Assembly (NCBI GenBank): GCA_002345545.1
Contig: DDVW01000064.1
Location: forward strand, 27,410-91,409
Reading direction: 5' to 3'
Source: Stenotrophomonas sp. UBA2302
Lineage (GTDB): Bacteria; Pseudomonadota; Gammaproteobacteria; Xanthomonadales; Xanthomonadaceae
Length of the DNA: 64,000 nucleotides
The position numbers and the translations under genes are program-made. Below are positions 49,906 through 60,998 of the stretch, in pieces (position 1 is the stretch's first letter; every line of letters begins with the position of its first letter). The notes beneath the pieces are model-generated. The model was given only the letters and a program-made list of their open reading frames with translations, did no database searches and was not told the DNA's origin.

Positions 49906-52182
49906 TCAGGGCGTTACGAGCGAGCTCAGGTGCTGCTCCAGCCAGTGTTCCAGCGCCGCCACCGGCAGGGCCGGGGAGAACAGGAAGCCTTGCAGCAGAT
50001 CGCAGCCCTGGCCGGTGAGGAAGCGCCGCTGGCCTTCGGTTTCCACCCCTTCGGCGACCACCTGCTTGCCGAGGTTCTCGCCGATGCGCAGCACCGAGGT
50101 GATCAGCGAACGGGCGCTCTCGCTGTGCTCGATGTCCTGGACGAAGCTGCGGTCCAGCTTGAGTTCGCTGATCGGCAGGCGGTGCAGCTGGCTGAGGCTG
50201 GAATAGCCGGTGCCGAAGTCGTCCAGCGACAGGCAGAATCCCAGCGCATGCACGTCATCGAGGTTCTTCAGGGCGTGGGCATGGGCCGAGAGCATCAGGC
50301 TTTCGGTGATTTCCAGTACCAGGTCGGCAGGGGTGATGCCGAACTCACCGAGCAGTTCACGCAGCTGGCGCGGCAGGGCAGGGTTGTCGAAATTGCTGGC
50401 CGACAGGTTCACCGAGACCCGGGGGATCCGTATGCCGTTGCGACGCCAGCGTGCGATATCGCTGCACGCCTGGCGCAGCAGCCGCAGGCTGAGCTCATCC
50501 ATCAGCCCGCATTCCTCGGCCAGTGGAATGAAGCGCGCGGGCGGGATGCTGCCCATCTGCGGGTGTTCCCAGCGCAGCAGTGCTTCCACGCCCAGCAGGC
50601 GCAGGGTGCGACTGCACAGCTGCGGCTGGTAATGCAGGCACAGCTCGTCGTTGCCCAAGGCGTTGCGCAGTGCCGCTTCCATCACCACGCGCTCTTGGGC
50701 GACGCGATTCATCTCCAGGCTGAAGAAGCGGAAGCTGCCGCCCCCTTCATCCTTGGCACGGTACATTGCCAGATCGGCATGGCGCAGCAGGGTGTCGATA
50801 TCCCGTCCATCCACCGGGTACATCGCCACGCCGATGCTGGCAGAGGTGTGGACGCTGATCTGGCCGACATACAGCGGCGCGGCGATGGCCGCCAGCAGAC
50901 GCTCGCACAGAGCGGCGGCCTGCACCGCGCTGCAGGCGGGCAACAGCAGCAGGAATTCGTCGCCGACCTGGCGGCCGAGCAGGGCACCGGGACCGGCGAG
51001 GGCGGCCAGGCGCTGCGCCATGTCCCGCAGCAGGTCATCACCGGCGGAGTGCCCCTGGGTCTCGTTGATACGCTTGAAGCGGTCCAGATTGATGAACAGC
51101 GCCGCCACCTGCTGGCCCAGATGCTGGGCACTGGCCAGCAGCTGCTCGGCACGGGCGCTGAACATCACCCGGTTGGGCAGGCCGGTCAACGCGTCGTAGA
51201 ACGCCAGCTGATGCACGCGCTGGCGGATCTGTTCACGCTCCAGTGCCAGCAGGCACAGGTGGAGGGACAATTCGACCAGGGCGCGATGCCACGGTGCCGG
51301 TTCGCGAGGCTCGCGGTAGTGGAAGGTGAGCGCGCCCAATACCTGGCCGGTACCGGAGCGGATCGGGTTGGACCAGCAGGCACGCAACCCGGCCGTCAGC
51401 AGTTCACCGCTGTGGGGCGCGCACAGTGGATCGGTGGCGATATCGGCGACGATGACCGGCCGGTTGCGGCACACCGCCGCGCCACTGGCACCGCCCTTGA
51501 GGCTGACGGGCTGGCCGTCCAGATAGTCCACCAGACTGGCGGGCAAGCCCGGTGCGGCGACCAGACGCAGGGTGTGCCCGGCATCGACGCGATGGACCGA
51601 GCTCACCACGCCGGGGGCGACACGCTCGATCTCGCGGCAGATCAGGGCCATGGTCTCGGCCAGCGGGACATCGCGGACCAGTGCATCAAGCACCTTGTTC
51701 TGCAGGACTTCATGGGTCTTGGCCGCGGTGATGTCGGTCAGGACGTTGATGAAGCAGTCGATGCCGCCATCGGCGGCCGGTACCGGCGTGGCGACCACCG
51801 ATACCCATAGCGGGCTGCCATCACGCCGGTAGCCGAGCAGGTCGGCGCGGTGGGGTTGGCCGTTGCGGTGCTGTTCGCCGAGATGATGGATTGTCTCCGG
51901 ATCGGTATGCGGGCCGGACAGCAGGTCCTGCGGCCGTTGCCCGCGGGCTTCCTCCATGCTGTAGCCGAACATGCGGAAGAACCCGCTGTTGCTGTACTGG
52001 ATGATGGCGTTGCGATCGCACAGCAGGATGGTGTTGGCGCTGTGGTCCAGTGCCAGCGCCAGCCGCTGCGCATCCACCCGCTGCACGGCCGGCGTGGCGT
52101 TGACTGGATATGCCGGCGGCGCAGGAATCGCCGACGCTTTTCCGGGAGGAGTGACGATGTGGCCGGCACAGGGTTCGTGCAT
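49906..52182 (-). CDS. PAS-GAF-GGDEF-EAL protein, predicted c-di-GMP phosphodiesterase
   Basis: A 758-residue cytosolic signalling protein. A PAS domain (about 40-155: LDHSANTILLCDRNAIIQYSN, MFGYSMEEARGQ) is followed by a GAF domain (about 165-310), a GGDEF domain and an EAL domain. The GGDEF motif is degenerate (RQVGDEFLLLL), so cyclase activity is doubtful. The EAL domain keeps its catalytic residues: EALLRWEHP, the Asn of VNLSASNF, EITES, DDFGTGYSS, LKLDRSFV and AEGVETEGQ. It ends close to the chemotaxis genes in the same direction, four bases from cheB, and may be co-transcribed with them. No heme-ligand can be assigned to the PAS domain. Confidence 0.9.
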   Translation of the reverse strand: MHEPCAGHIVTPPGKASAIPAPPAYPVNATPAVQRVDAQRLALALDHSANTILLCDRNAIIQYSNSGFFRMFGYSMEEARGQRPQDLLSGPHTDPETIHHLGEQHRNGQPHRADLLGYRRDGSPLWVSVVATPVPAADGGIDCFINVLTDITAAKTHEVLQNKVLDALVRDVPLAETMALICREIERVAPGVVSSVHRVDAGHTLRLVAAPGLPASLVDYLDGQPVSLKGGASGAAVCRNRPVIVADIATDPLCAPHSGELLTAGLRACWSNPIRSGTGQVLGALTFHYREPREPAPWHRALVELSLHLCLLALEREQIRQRVHQLAFYDALTGLPNRVMFSARAEQLLASAQHLGQQVAALFINLDRFKRINETQGHSAGDDLLRDMAQRLAALAGPGALLGRQVGDEFLLLLPACSAVQAAALCERLLAAIAAPLYVGQISVHTSASIGVAMYPVDGRDIDTLLRHADLAMYRAKDEGGGSFRFFSLEMNRVAQERVVMEAALRNALGNDELCLHYQPQLCSRTLRLLGVEALLRWEHPQMGSIPPARFIPLAEECGLMDELSLRLLRQACSDIARWRRNGIRIPRVSVNLSASNFDNPALPRQLRELLGEFGITPADLVLEITESLMLSAHAHALKNLDDVHALGFCLSLDDFGTGYSSLSQLHRLPISELKLDRSFVQDIEHSESARSLITSVLRIGENLGKQVVAEGVETEGQRRFLTGQGCDLLQGFLFSPALPVAALEHWLEQHLSSLVTP

Positions 52183-52185
52183 GGG

Positions 52186-53253
52186 TTATCCGGGCTGGGA
52201 AAGCGTGATGAGGCGGTGGGCGATCTGTTCCAGTGGCAGTGTTTCTTCCGCCGCTCCCAGGCGGATCGCGCTGCCGGGCATTCCCCAGACCACGCTGCTG
52301 GCTTCGTCCTGCACCAGCGTGTGGGCGCCGGCCTGCTTCATTTCAAGCAGGCCACGTGCACCATCGTCGCCCATTCCCGTAAGAATGACACCGATGGCAT
52401 TGGCACCGGCGGCGACGGCGACCGAGCGGAACAACACATCCACGGCGGGCTTGTGGCGGTTGACCGGGGCCGAGTCATCGATGCGGCAACGCCAGCGTGC
52501 ACCGTCGCGGATGATACGCAGGTGGCGGCCACCGGGGGGCAGGTAGGCATGGCCGGGCAGCACCGCTTCGCCGTCGCCGGCCTCACGCACCGACATCGCC
52601 GAATGACGGTCCAGGCGTTCGGCAAAGGCGGTGCTGAAGCTGGCCGGCAGGTGCTGGGTCATCACGATCGCCGGCGCATCGGCCGGCATGCCTTCCAGTA
52701 CCACGCGCAGGGCCTCGGTGCCTCCGGCCGAGGCGCCGATGGCGATCAACCGGTCGGTGGTGCGGAATCGCATCGAGGCCGGTGCACGGACCTGTCCTGC
52801 AAGACGCTGGCTGGGCGCGGCCGGGCTGCTGATCGCGCGTACCCGCGAGCGGGCCGCCATGCGTACCTTGCTGCACAGCTCCTCGGCATAGGCCTGCAGT
52901 CCGTGGGCGACATCGATCTTGGGCTTGGCGACGAACTCCACCGCTCCCAGCGCCAGTGCCTGCAGGGTGGCGTCGGCACCATGCTCGGTCAGCGAGGACA
53001 CCATCACCACCGGCAGCGGGTGCAGCCGCATCAGGTTTTCAAGGAACGCCAGCCCGTCCATGCGCGGCATTTCCACATCCAGCGTCAGCACATCCGGCCT
53101 CAGGCGCTTGATCTTCTCGCGCGCCAGCAGCGGGTCGGCGGCGGTGCCGACCACCTCGATGCCCGGGTCGGCGGAGAGGATTTCCGACAGCAGCTGCCGC
53201 ACCAGCGCGGAGTCGTCGATGATCAGGACGCGGCAGGGCGCTGCGGGCATCAT
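52186..53253 (-). CDS. cheB: Chemotaxis response regulator methylesterase CheB
   Basis: CheB demethylates and deamidates chemoreceptors. The 355 residues comprise a receiver domain with Asp13/Asp14 and Asp59 ([13 protein letters not shown]), a linker, and the methylesterase domain. That domain has catalytic Ser in [13 protein letters not shown], His in [13 protein letters not shown] and Asp in [12 protein letters not shown]. It overlaps cheD by four bases (ATGA). Confidence 0.95.
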   Translation of the reverse strand: MMPAAPCRVLIIDDSALVRQLLSEILSADPGIEVVGTAADPLLAREKIKRLRPDVLTLDVEMPRMDGLAFLENLMRLHPLPVVMVSSLTEHGADATLQALALGAVEFVAKPKIDVAHGLQAYAEELCSKVRMAARSRVRAISSPAAPSQRLAGQVRAPASMRFRTTDRLIAIGASAGGTEALRVVLEGMPADAPAIVMTQHLPASFSTAFAERLDRHSAMSVREAGDGEAVLPGHAYLPPGGRHLRIIRDGARWRCRIDDSAPVNRHKPAVDVLFRSVAVAAGANAIGVILTGMGDDGARGLLEMKQAGAHTLVQDEASSVVWGMPGSAIRLGAAEETLPLEQIAHRLITLSQPG

Positions 53254-53855
53254 TCAAACAACTCCACGCCGCCACTGACCGGGGTGCGCGACAGCTGCGC
53301 GCGGACCGCCGACTCGGTGGCGGCCACGGCGGCGGCATCGTCATGCGCATGCGGCAGGCGCTGCACCACCACCCGGCCGGTGGGCGGGAAGAACCAGATC
53401 TTGCGCGGATGGATGCCGCACAGGTCTTCGGCCACGATCGGGATGTGTTCGGCCTGCAGGTACTGGCGGACGAATTCCGCATTGCGCGTGCCGACCGGGT
53501 TGCTGGTGAAGCCCTTGAGCACGTTGGCACCACCGAAGACCTTGGCCTCCAGCCGCTTGCGGTGGGCGCCGCGCTTGAGCAGGTCGTTGATCAGCAGTTC
53601 CATCGCATAGCTGCCGTAGCGTGCCGGTGCGCCATCACTGGCTGTGCCTTCCGGCAGCAGGAAGTGGTTCATGCCGCCGATGCCGAGGATCGGGTCGCGG
53701 ATGCAGGCGGCCACGCACGAACCCAGCGTCGTGGTCAGTGCGGTATCGTCGTCGACCACCAGATACTGGGTCGGCAGCAGCTTGGCGGCGATGGTCTGGA
53801 AGCGGCTGTCGCGATAGCGCATCACGCCGTCGTCGGGAAGGGTGCGGGACTTCAT
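53250..53855 (-). CDS. cheD: Chemoreceptor glutamine deamidase CheD
   Basis: A 201-residue deamidase that converts receptor glutamines to glutamates. The catalytic Cys and His are in [38 protein letters not shown] and NAEFVRQYL are family features. Four-base overlaps with cheR upstream and cheB downstream indicate one co-translated unit, cheR-cheD-cheB. Confidence 0.94.
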   Translation of the reverse strand: MKSRTLPDDGVMRYRDSRFQTIAAKLLPTQYLVVDDDTALTTTLGSCVAACIRDPILGIGGMNHFLLPEGTASDGAPARYGSYAMELLINDLLKRGAHRKRLEAKVFGGANVLKGFTSNPVGTRNAEFVRQYLQAEHIPIVAEDLCGIHPRKIWFFPPTGRVVVQRLPHAHDDAAAVAATESAVRAQLSRTPVSGGVELFE

Positions 53856-54715
53856 CCACGGGCTCCTTGCGCACGCCGGTACAGGGTGCGGCCGCAGGGC
53901 TGGATCAGGTCCGCCGCATGCAGGTAGTTCTCCGAGTGGCCGGTATACAGCAGGCCGTCGTCGGCCAGATGCGGCACCAGCCGCGACAGGATGGTGCGCT
54001 GCGTCGGCTTGTCGAAATAGATCATCACGTTGCGGCAGAACAGTGCCTGGAACGGACCGCCGACGTCATAGCGCGGTGCCAGCAGGTTCAACGGGCGGAA
54101 GTCGATCAACGCGCGCAAGGCGGGCACCACCCGGCACTTGCCTTCGTTGGGGCCGCTGCCGCGCTGGAAATAGCGCCGCTTCACTGCGATATCCAGGGCG
54201 GCGATGCGTTCGAGCGGATAAACCCCCTGCGCCGCGGTCGCCAGCACCTGGGTATCCACGTCGGTGGCGAGAATCCGCACCGGCGGGGTCAGGGTGCCGA
54301 AGGCCTCGCAGGCGGTGATGGCGATCGAGTAGGGCTCCTCGCCGGTGGAGGCCGCGCACGACCACAGGTTCAAAGGCGCCTGCGCAGCATGCGCCTGCAG
54401 TTCTCCGTGCAGGCGCTCGAAGTGGTGCGGTTCGCGGAAAAACGAGGTGAGGTTGGTGGTCAGCGCGTTGATGAACGCCTGCCACTCGTCGCCGCCGTCA
54501 CGCTCCAGCTGGTCCAGATAGTCCTTGAAGCTGCGCAGCCCCAGCACCCGCAGGCGGCGTGACAGACGGCCGTAGACCATGTCGCGCTTGGCCGGCGCCA
54601 GGGAAATGCCGGCCTGCTGGTGGATCAGCTCGCAGACGCGGCGGAAGTCGCGGTCGTTGAACTCGAAGTCGCGTCCCCCGGGAGTGTGCTGCTCTGGCTT
54701 GTGGCTGGATTGCAT
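53852..54715 (-). CDS. cheR: Chemotaxis protein methyltransferase CheR
   Basis: A 287-residue S-adenosylmethionine-dependent methyltransferase that methylates receptor glutamates. The N-terminal helical domain contains [21 protein letters not shown]. The catalytic domain shows [13 protein letters not shown], the SAM motif [16 protein letters not shown], and [14 protein letters not shown]. Two nearby receptors end in DWQEF, a pentapeptide of the kind to which CheR docks. Confidence 0.95.
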   Translation of the reverse strand: MQSSHKPEQHTPGGRDFEFNDRDFRRVCELIHQQAGISLAPAKRDMVYGRLSRRLRVLGLRSFKDYLDQLERDGGDEWQAFINALTTNLTSFFREPHHFERLHGELQAHAAQAPLNLWSCAASTGEEPYSIAITACEAFGTLTPPVRILATDVDTQVLATAAQGVYPLERIAALDIAVKRRYFQRGSGPNEGKCRVVPALRALIDFRPLNLLAPRYDVGGPFQALFCRNVMIYFDKPTQRTILSRLVPHLADDGLLYTGHSENYLHAADLIQPCGRTLYRRAQGARG

Positions 54716-54762
54716 CGGGATACCGGAACGAAGTGGCGGGATGTGCGGCGTGGTGCGATCAA

Positions 54763-57297
54763 TCAGGCCGGGCGGCGTTGCAAGCTGGTTCTCAGCACGC
54801 GGATTGCGCCGACGGTTTTCTGGGTGCAGTCACTGAACGTGCCGTCGAGCAGGCGCGCGGCCTGTTCGCGTTGGCCGTCGTCGCTGTGGCGGATGATCTG
54901 GCCGGCGCATTGGTGGAAAGCGGCGTGGTGTTGCTTGAGGTTCTCGTATTCGGGCATGCCGGCGAGGTTGCGGCCCTTGCCGTGGATCCACTTGCCCATC
55001 TGGCAAAGGTGGTCCTGGCAGGCTTCGTCGGCATTGATGGGTTGGCCGCCGCCGGCCAGGTATTCCTTCAGGCGCAGCTTCCATTTCAGGTGGGCTTCGA
55101 TCATTTCCTCGAAGGAGGCGATGTCGCGGCCTTCCGCTGCAACGGCCTGTGCCCGCGCCGGGGCAATGCTTGCCTTGGGCTTGGCGGCTTCCAGCCGGAA
55201 CACCGCCACGGCTTCGGCCAGCTGGTTGGCCTGCTCCTCCATCGAACGCGCGGCGGCGGTGGCTTCCTCGACCAGCGCGGCGTTCTGCTGGGTGGTTTCG
55301 TCCATCTGCATCACGGTCTGGTTGACCTGCTCGATGCCGGTGCTCTGTTCCTGCGAGGCGGCGGAAATCTCGGCCATGATGTCGGTGACGCGCTGCACGC
55401 TGCTGACGATCTCGCCCATCGTGGTACCGGCCTGGTGCACCAACTGCGAACCTTCGGCGACCTTGCCGACCGAGTCTTCGATCAATTCCTTGATCTCCTT
55501 GGCCGCGCCGGCCGAGCGCTGCGCCAGGGTACGTACCTCCGAGGCGACCACCGCGAATCCGCGTCCCTGCTCACCAGCACGGGCGGCTTCCACTGCGGCA
55601 TTGAGGGCGAGGATGTTGGTCTGGAAGGCGATACCATCGATGACCGACAGGATCTCGGCGATCTTCTTCGACGAAGCTTCGATGGCCGACATCGTGGTGA
55701 CCACTTGCCCGACCACTTCACCGCCTTGCGAGGCCACGCCGTGCGCACCCTGCGCCAGCTGGTTGGCTTGCCGCGCGTGTTCGGCGTTCTGGCGCACGGT
55801 GGAGGTCAGTTCCTCCATCGAGGCGGCGGTTTCCTCCAGGTTGGCGGCCTGCTGTTCGGTGCGCTGCGACAGGTCCTGGTTGCCGGTGGCGATCTCGCTG
55901 GCGGCCAGGTTGATGCTGGCGGCCGCGTGCTGGATGCGTCCGATGATGCCGGTCAGCTGGCTGATGGTGGCATTGGCGTCGTCACGCATGGTGGCAAACA
56001 CGCCGTGGTGTTCACCATCCATCGTACGGGTCAGGTCGCCTTCGGCAATGGCATGGAACACCTCGCAGATCTGCGCCAGGTTGCTGTCGCTGACCTGCAT
56101 CATCGCGTTGAGGTTGTCGATCATCTGCCGGAAGTCGTGCTCGAAGCGTCCGGCATCGCCGCGCTGGCTGAAATCGCCCGCCGCAGCAGCCATGCCCAGC
56201 CGCTGGATTTCCGCATTGATCGCGCTCAGGTTGGCCTTGGTCGCATCCATGGTCGCGGTCAGGACGGCCTTCTCGCCGGGCAGACGTTCCATGTCACTGC
56301 GCAGATCGCCCACCGAATACTCCTGCATGATCTGCATCGCGCTGCCGATCGCTGCAAGATGCGAAGCCACCAGCGCATTGGTGTCACGCACCATGCGCCC
56401 GTAATCACCCGGGAACCGGCTGTCATCCATGCGGTAGCTGATCGCACCGGCATCGTGCTGGCTGGCCATTTCACGTTGTGCCGCCATTACCGCCTGCAAC
56501 TGCTGCTGCATGCGGCGCATGCTTTCCAGCAACTGTCCGGATTCGTCGCGTGGCTGCGCCGCAATCGCGCTGTCCAGCTTTCCGTGGGCGATGGCGTCGG
56601 CCACCGCGGTGGCGCCACGCAGCGGCACCACGATGTGGTTGCCGATGGTCCAGCTCAGCCCGATCACCAGCAGCACCAGCAGGCCGCCGCTGACGGTCAT
56701 CACCGCGGTGAAGGCCAGAGCCTGCTGCTGAAGATCCTGCAGATAGGTGCCGGTGGACATCACCCATCCCCAAGGCTGGAAGCTCTGCGCATAGGACACC
56801 CGCGGCAACGGCTTGTCGCTGTCGGGCAGCTTGGAGTTGTAGGTGACATAGCCGCCACCCGCGCGCGCAACCGCGACCTGTTCGGCGTAGTGCTTTCTGC
56901 CGGTGCCGTCATCGAACTGGTCCAGGTCCATGCCCGCCCGGTCACGCCGGAACGGATGCATGATCATGGTGTTGTCCAGGCTGTAGATCGTGTAGTTGAC
57001 CTTGCCGGTTTCCGCACGCATCCCAGCGAGGGTTTCGATGGCCAGCGCCTGGGCCTGCCCGAGTTCCAGCGTGCCGGCCTTCACCTGTGCGTCGTAATGC
57101 GCCAGCACGCTGTTGCCCAGCTCGGCCTGGCTCTTGATGGTCTGCATGCGGGTGTCATACAGATCCAGGTACTGCATGCGTGCGGCAATGATCGACAGTG
57201 CGATCACCCCCAGCGCGATCAGTGCCGTCAACAGGTTCAGCTTGCGCCGGACCGAGATGTTGGAAATGTAGCTGGACCAGAGTTTGACGATGTTCAT
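54763..57297 (-). CDS. Methyl-accepting chemotaxis protein with single-Cache sensor and C-terminal CZB domain
   Basis: An 844-residue chemoreceptor. One membrane helix precedes a periplasmic single-Cache domain ([37 protein letters not shown]), with a second helix near 190-210. HAMP-type linkers follow, then the long signalling hairpin with the conserved tip [20 protein letters not shown] and [21 protein letters not shown]-terminal chemoreceptor zinc-binding (CZB) domain carries the His, Cys, His, His pattern ([30 protein letters not shown]). CZB domains bind zinc and have been linked to hypochlorous acid sensing. No DWQEF tether is present. The start MNIVKLW at 57297 is chosen over an ATG 11 codons upstream. 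A 167-base tract is identical to the next receptor gene. Confidence 0.93.
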   Translation of the reverse strand: MNIVKLWSSYISNISVRRKLNLLTALIALGVIALSIIAARMQYLDLYDTRMQTIKSQAELGNSVLAHYDAQVKAGTLELGQAQALAIETLAGMRAETGKVNYTIYSLDNTMIMHPFRRDRAGMDLDQFDDGTGRKHYAEQVAVARAGGGYVTYNSKLPDSDKPLPRVSYAQSFQPWGWVMSTGTYLQDLQQQALAFTAVMTVSGGLLVLLVIGLSWTIGNHIVVPLRGATAVADAIAHGKLDSAIAAQPRDESGQLLESMRRMQQQLQAVMAAQREMASQHDAGAISYRMDDSRFPGDYGRMVRDTNALVASHLAAIGSAMQIMQEYSVGDLRSDMERLPGEKAVLTATMDATKANLSAINAEIQRLGMAAAAGDFSQRGDAGRFEHDFRQMIDNLNAMMQVSDSNLAQICEVFHAIAEGDLTRTMDGEHHGVFATMRDDANATISQLTGIIGRIQHAAASINLAASEIATGNQDLSQRTEQQAANLEETAASMEELTSTVRQNAEHARQANQLAQGAHGVASQGGEVVGQVVTTMSAIEASSKKIAEILSVIDGIAFQTNILALNAAVEAARAGEQGRGFAVVASEVRTLAQRSAGAAKEIKELIEDSVGKVAEGSQLVHQAGTTMGEIVSSVQRVTDIMAEISAASQEQSTGIEQVNQTVMQMDETTQQNAALVEEATAAARSMEEQANQLAEAVAVFRLEAAKPKASIAPARAQAVAAEGRDIASFEEMIEAHLKWKLRLKEYLAGGGQPINADEACQDHLCQMGKWIHGKGRNLAGMPEYENLKQHHAAFHQCAGQIIRHSDDGQREQAARLLDGTFSDCTQKTVGAIRVLRTSLQRRPA

Positions 57298-57448
57298 GCA
57301 GTCTTCGGGAGCTGAAGGGTAGGGCGGCAATCGGTGTTCGCGTAAACACGCATCGCACTGCTGTTATCGGCCGCAAGACCGATTCATTGAGCGAATGAAA
57401 AAGCCCCGGCAGGGAAGTGCCGGGGCCTGGGATGCACTGCAGGTGTTG

Positions 57449-59824
57449 TCAGAATTCCTGCCAGTCCGACTCGGCCAGTTCGGCCACCGCCACGCGTGAT
57501 GCCCTTGCGCGGGGGGCGGCGGGCTCTGCCTTGGTGACGGCAGGTGCTGCCCGGGGGGGGCGCGGGGCCGGCGCCGGAGTTGCGACGGGAGCGCTGGAGC
57601 TGTCATCGAAGCGGAACACGGCAACGACTTCGGCCAGGTGCACGGCCTGTTCCTCCATCGCGCGTGCGGCGGCGGTGGCTTCCTCCACCAGTGCGGCGTT
57701 CTGCTGGGTGGTTTCATCCATCTGCACCACCGTCTGGTTGACCTGTTCGATACCGGCGCTCTGCTCCTGCGAGGCGGCGGAAATCTCGGCCATGATGTCG
57801 GTGACGCGGCGTACCGAAGCGACAATCTCATCCATCGTGCTGCCGGCCTTGCGTACCAGCGCCGAACCGTCGGCGACCTTGCTCACCGAGTCGTCGATCA
57901 GCGTCTTGATCTCCTTGGCGGCACCGGCCGAGCGCTGCGCCAGGGTACGTACCTCCGAGGCGACCACCGCGAATCCGCGTCCCTGCTCACCAGCACGGGC
58001 GGCTTCCACTGCGGCATTGAGGGCGAGGATGTTGGTCTGGAAGGCGATACCATCGATGACCGACAGGATCTCGGCGATCTTCTTCGACGACTGCTCGATC
58101 TGGCTCATGGTGGTCACCACCTGGCCGACCACTTCGCCACCCTGCGAGGCCACCGCGGCGGCGCCGATGGCGAGCTGGTTGGCCTGGCGTGCCGAGTCGG
58201 CGTTCTGGCGTACGGTGGAGGTGAGTTCCTCCATCGATGCCGCGGTTTCCTCCAGGTTGGCCGCCTGCTGCTCGGTGCGACGCGACAGATCGCTGTTGCC
58301 ACTGGCGATTTCGGTGGCCGCCGAGTTGATCGACAGCGACGACTGCTTGATGCGGCTGACGATATCCGACAGCTGTCCGGTGGTGGCGTTGGCGTCATCG
58401 CGCATGGTGGCGAACACACCCTGGAAGTCGCCGTGCATGCGCACCGTCAGATCGCCCTGCGACAGGCCCGACAACAGCTGGGATATCTGCTCCAGGCTGC
58501 TGGCATTGGCATCAAGCAGACTGTTCAGCTGGCTGGCCAGCTGCAGGAAGAAGCCTTCCTTGCCATTGCTGTCGATACGCCCGCTCAGGTCACCGGCGGC
58601 GGCGGCCTCGATTACCCGCGCCACTTCCTTCTCGATCATCGCTTCGGTGGTACGGTCACGCCATTCGACGACATGACCCACCGCCACCCCGGCATCATCA
58701 CGGATGACCGAGATGGTCTGCGCGAACTGGGCGGCACCGAATTGCATGTCACGCTTGAACACGCCCGTCTTGTCGAGCACCTCAAGGACCTTGCCCTCGA
58801 CTTCACCGCGGTACTCCAGTGCGGTAAACGGCTGCCCGACCAGCGGCTTGCTGGCGTCGTAGTGGCTCAGTTCGCCGGCGAAGTCGTCGCTGTACTGCAC
58901 CAGCTTATCCTGCAGGGCGCGATTGGCGTAGACGATTTCCAGATCGGTGTTGGTCAGATACACGCCGGTCGAGGAGTAGTCCAGTGCGGTGCGGATGCGC
59001 AGGTTCTCGGCGGCAACGGCGGCATCGCGCTCGATGCGTTCACGCAGGTCGCGCTGCATCCGCTGCATCGCCCGCAACAGGTCACCGACTTCATCGGCGC
59101 GCGAGGTGTCGATGCTGCCATCCAGCTTGCCGCTGGCGATCTCGTTGGCCACGTCCACCGCGCTGCGCATCGCGCCGACCAGCGAGCGGGCGAACAGCCA
59201 TGCCAGCAGCAGGCCGGCGCCGATGCCGATCACCACCGTCAGCGCGGTCATCGCCGCCGAAGAGGTGTAGGTTGCGGCGGCGGCTTCAGCGGCGCTCTTG
59301 GCGCGGGTATTGGAGTCGTTTGACAGCGCGGCCAGCGATGCGGTGCTCTTGCGATGCAGGGTACGGGTTTCGCCGACGAAGGTGTCCACGGCGTCGTCTG
59401 GCAGCTCCAGCTCCAGCAGTTCGTTCACTGTGTCATAGGACGCCTTGGCGGCGGTCCAGTCGGCAACGAAGGTGTCGAACAGCTTGCGTCGTTCCGGGCT
59501 GTCGATCTGCTTGGAATAGCTGGCAATCGTGTCGTCAATGCGCTGGCGCAGATTGGCCGCACTGTTCCTGGCTTCCGTCTTGACCTCGTCGCTGGCACGC
59601 ACCAGGCCCTGGTAGGACGCGTTGCGGTATTCGTTGACCATGCCGGACAGCTCGCCGGTGGTACGCAGGTCCACGACGCGTTTTTCAGCCAGAGTGGTGG
59701 TGACGTTGTCCAGAGAGCTCAGGCCGCGATAGGCGACGATGCCCTGGACCAGCATCACGAGCAGGACGATGCCGAAGGTGAGCATCAGCTTCGGCTTAAG
59801 TTTGAGGGAGTGGATCCACTGCAT
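57449..59824 (-). CDS. Methyl-accepting chemotaxis protein with four-helix-bundle sensor, PAS and DWQEF tether
   Basis: A 791-residue chemoreceptor. [28 protein letters not shown] is the first membrane helix. The periplasmic part looks like a four-helix-bundle ligand domain, followed by a second helix ([18 protein letters not shown]), HAMP, and a cytoplasmic PAS-like segment ([25 protein letters not shown]). The signalling hairpin tip carries the same [20 protein letters not shown] as its neighbour. It ends in an Ala/Pro-rich linker and DWQEF, a probable CheR/CheB docking site. The ATG at 59824 follows GGAGAT. Confidence 0.93.
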   Translation of the reverse strand: MQWIHSLKLKPKLMLTFGIVLLVMLVQGIVAYRGLSSLDNVTTTLAEKRVVDLRTTGELSGMVNEYRNASYQGLVRASDEVKTEARNSAANLRQRIDDTIASYSKQIDSPERRKLFDTFVADWTAAKASYDTVNELLELELPDDAVDTFVGETRTLHRKSTASLAALSNDSNTRAKSAAEAAAATYTSSAAMTALTVVIGIGAGLLLAWLFARSLVGAMRSAVDVANEIASGKLDGSIDTSRADEVGDLLRAMQRMQRDLRERIERDAAVAAENLRIRTALDYSSTGVYLTNTDLEIVYANRALQDKLVQYSDDFAGELSHYDASKPLVGQPFTALEYRGEVEGKVLEVLDKTGVFKRDMQFGAAQFAQTISVIRDDAGVAVGHVVEWRDRTTEAMIEKEVARVIEAAAAGDLSGRIDSNGKEGFFLQLASQLNSLLDANASSLEQISQLLSGLSQGDLTVRMHGDFQGVFATMRDDANATTGQLSDIVSRIKQSSLSINSAATEIASGNSDLSRRTEQQAANLEETAASMEELTSTVRQNADSARQANQLAIGAAAVASQGGEVVGQVVTTMSQIEQSSKKIAEILSVIDGIAFQTNILALNAAVEAARAGEQGRGFAVVASEVRTLAQRSAGAAKEIKTLIDDSVSKVADGSALVRKAGSTMDEIVASVRRVTDIMAEISAASQEQSAGIEQVNQTVVQMDETTQQNAALVEEATAAARAMEEQAVHLAEVVAVFRFDDSSSAPVATPAPAPRPPRAAPAVTKAEPAAPRARASRVAVAELAESDWQEF

Positions 59825-59911
59825 TGGGGCGAGATCTCCGATGACAAACACTGCCGGAGTGGCAGGGAGGCGATGTCGGCAGCCGTCAAGGACGGCTGCC
59901 GGAAACGCGGA

Positions 59912-60298
59912 TTACTTGATGTTCGCCAGCTTCAGGCCCGACGGTGCGGTGACTTCGATCTCGGCGCGCGATGCATCACGCCGGATCTTGCCGATCACGC
60001 ACACGGTCTTGCCTTCCAGGGTTTCCAGCGGGAAGTTGAACTTGTCGCGGTTGCTGCCGGCGATACGGGCGGAGAAGGCGTGGCGCGGGAATGCACCCCC
60101 CATGTGCAGGAAGGTGGGCTGGCCTTCGGAGCCTTCCGCATAGCGGGCCTTTTCCACTTTGCCGCAGACCATGCCGTCCTGGCCGGCAAAGCGGGCCGCA
60201 TTTTCCGGCGGAATCATTTCGCCGCTGGCGGCCAGTGCGGTGCTGGAGGCGGCGGCCAGAACAACAGCCGAGAACAGCGGAATCATGTGCTTGTACAT
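59912..60298 (-). CDS. Small exported OB-fold-like protein
   Basis: A 128-residue protein. It has a signal peptide (MYKHMIPLFSAVVLAAASSTALA), then about 100 residues with the pattern GKVEKARYAEGSEGQPTFLHMG, RHAFSARIAG and LEGKTVCVIGKIR. This resembles the OB-fold seen in small exported proteins related to nucleic-acid-binding domains. A CGGAGATAACG precedes the ATG at 60298. It sits between a receptor gene and cheW, with no known role in chemotaxis. The ligand and function are unknown. Confidence 0.72.
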   Translation of the reverse strand: MYKHMIPLFSAVVLAAASSTALAASGEMIPPENAARFAGQDGMVCGKVEKARYAEGSEGQPTFLHMGGAFPRHAFSARIAGSNRDKFNFPLETLEGKTVCVIGKIRRDASRAEIEVTAPSGLKLANIK

Positions 60299-60420
60299 CG
60301 TTATCTCCGGAATGGCCTTGCAGGAAGCCCGGAAAGTCGGGCATGAATTCCCTATCGGCCGGCGGCAGTCGCGCTTGAGGGGAATGTATGGAAGTGAGGT
60401 GTGTTTCACGGATTCGCTTT

Positions 60421-60912
60421 TCAGGCGACCGGTGCTTCCACGGCGGCGGGCTGGCCGAGATCGGCGATGTCCAGCAGGGTTTCGATATCCAGCAGGATCA
60501 GCATCCGCTCATCGTGGGTGCCGATACCGGAGATCACGCGGGTATCGACTGCGGCACCGAATTCGGGGGTGGCGCGGATCTGCTCGGCGGCGAGCGGGAT
60601 CACGTCCGAAACGCTGTCCACCACGATGCCGACCACGCGGTCTTCGACGTTGAGCACGATCATCACGGTGAAGGCGTCGTAGCGTGCTTCGTGAAGGTGC
60701 AGTTTCAGGCGCAGGTCGATCACCGGCACGATGGTGCCGCGCAGGTTGATGACGCCCTTGATGTAGTCCGGCGCGTCCGGAACGCGGGTAACGGCGTCAT
60801 AGCCGCGGATTTCCTGCACTTTGAGGATATCCACGCCGTAGTGTTCGTTGCCGAGGGTGAAGCTGAGGAATTCACCGCCGGAGCTGGCGGCAGGGGAGCG
60901 GGTGTCGTTCAT
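60421..60912 (-). CDS. cheW: Chemotaxis coupling protein CheW
   Basis: A 163-residue CheW coupling protein linking receptors to the CheA kinase. It shows FLSFTLGNEHYGVDILKVQEIRG, the receptor-binding VPDAPDYIKGVINLRGTIVPVIDLRLKL, and VVDSVSDVIPL. Neither cheA nor cheY is in the window, so the kinase must lie elsewhere, possibly beyond the right edge. Confidence 0.95.
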   Translation of the reverse strand: MNDTRSPAASSGGEFLSFTLGNEHYGVDILKVQEIRGYDAVTRVPDAPDYIKGVINLRGTIVPVIDLRLKLHLHEARYDAFTVMIVLNVEDRVVGIVVDSVSDVIPLAAEQIRATPEFGAAVDTRVISGIGTHDERMLILLDIETLLDIADLGQPAAVEAPVA

Positions 60913-60998
60913 GGCGATTGGGAGTCCTGGCGGGTGCCGGTGCGGGCGGGGTACAGCACCGGTATCGGCGTCAGGCCGGCGGACTTTAGCGTTGGCGC

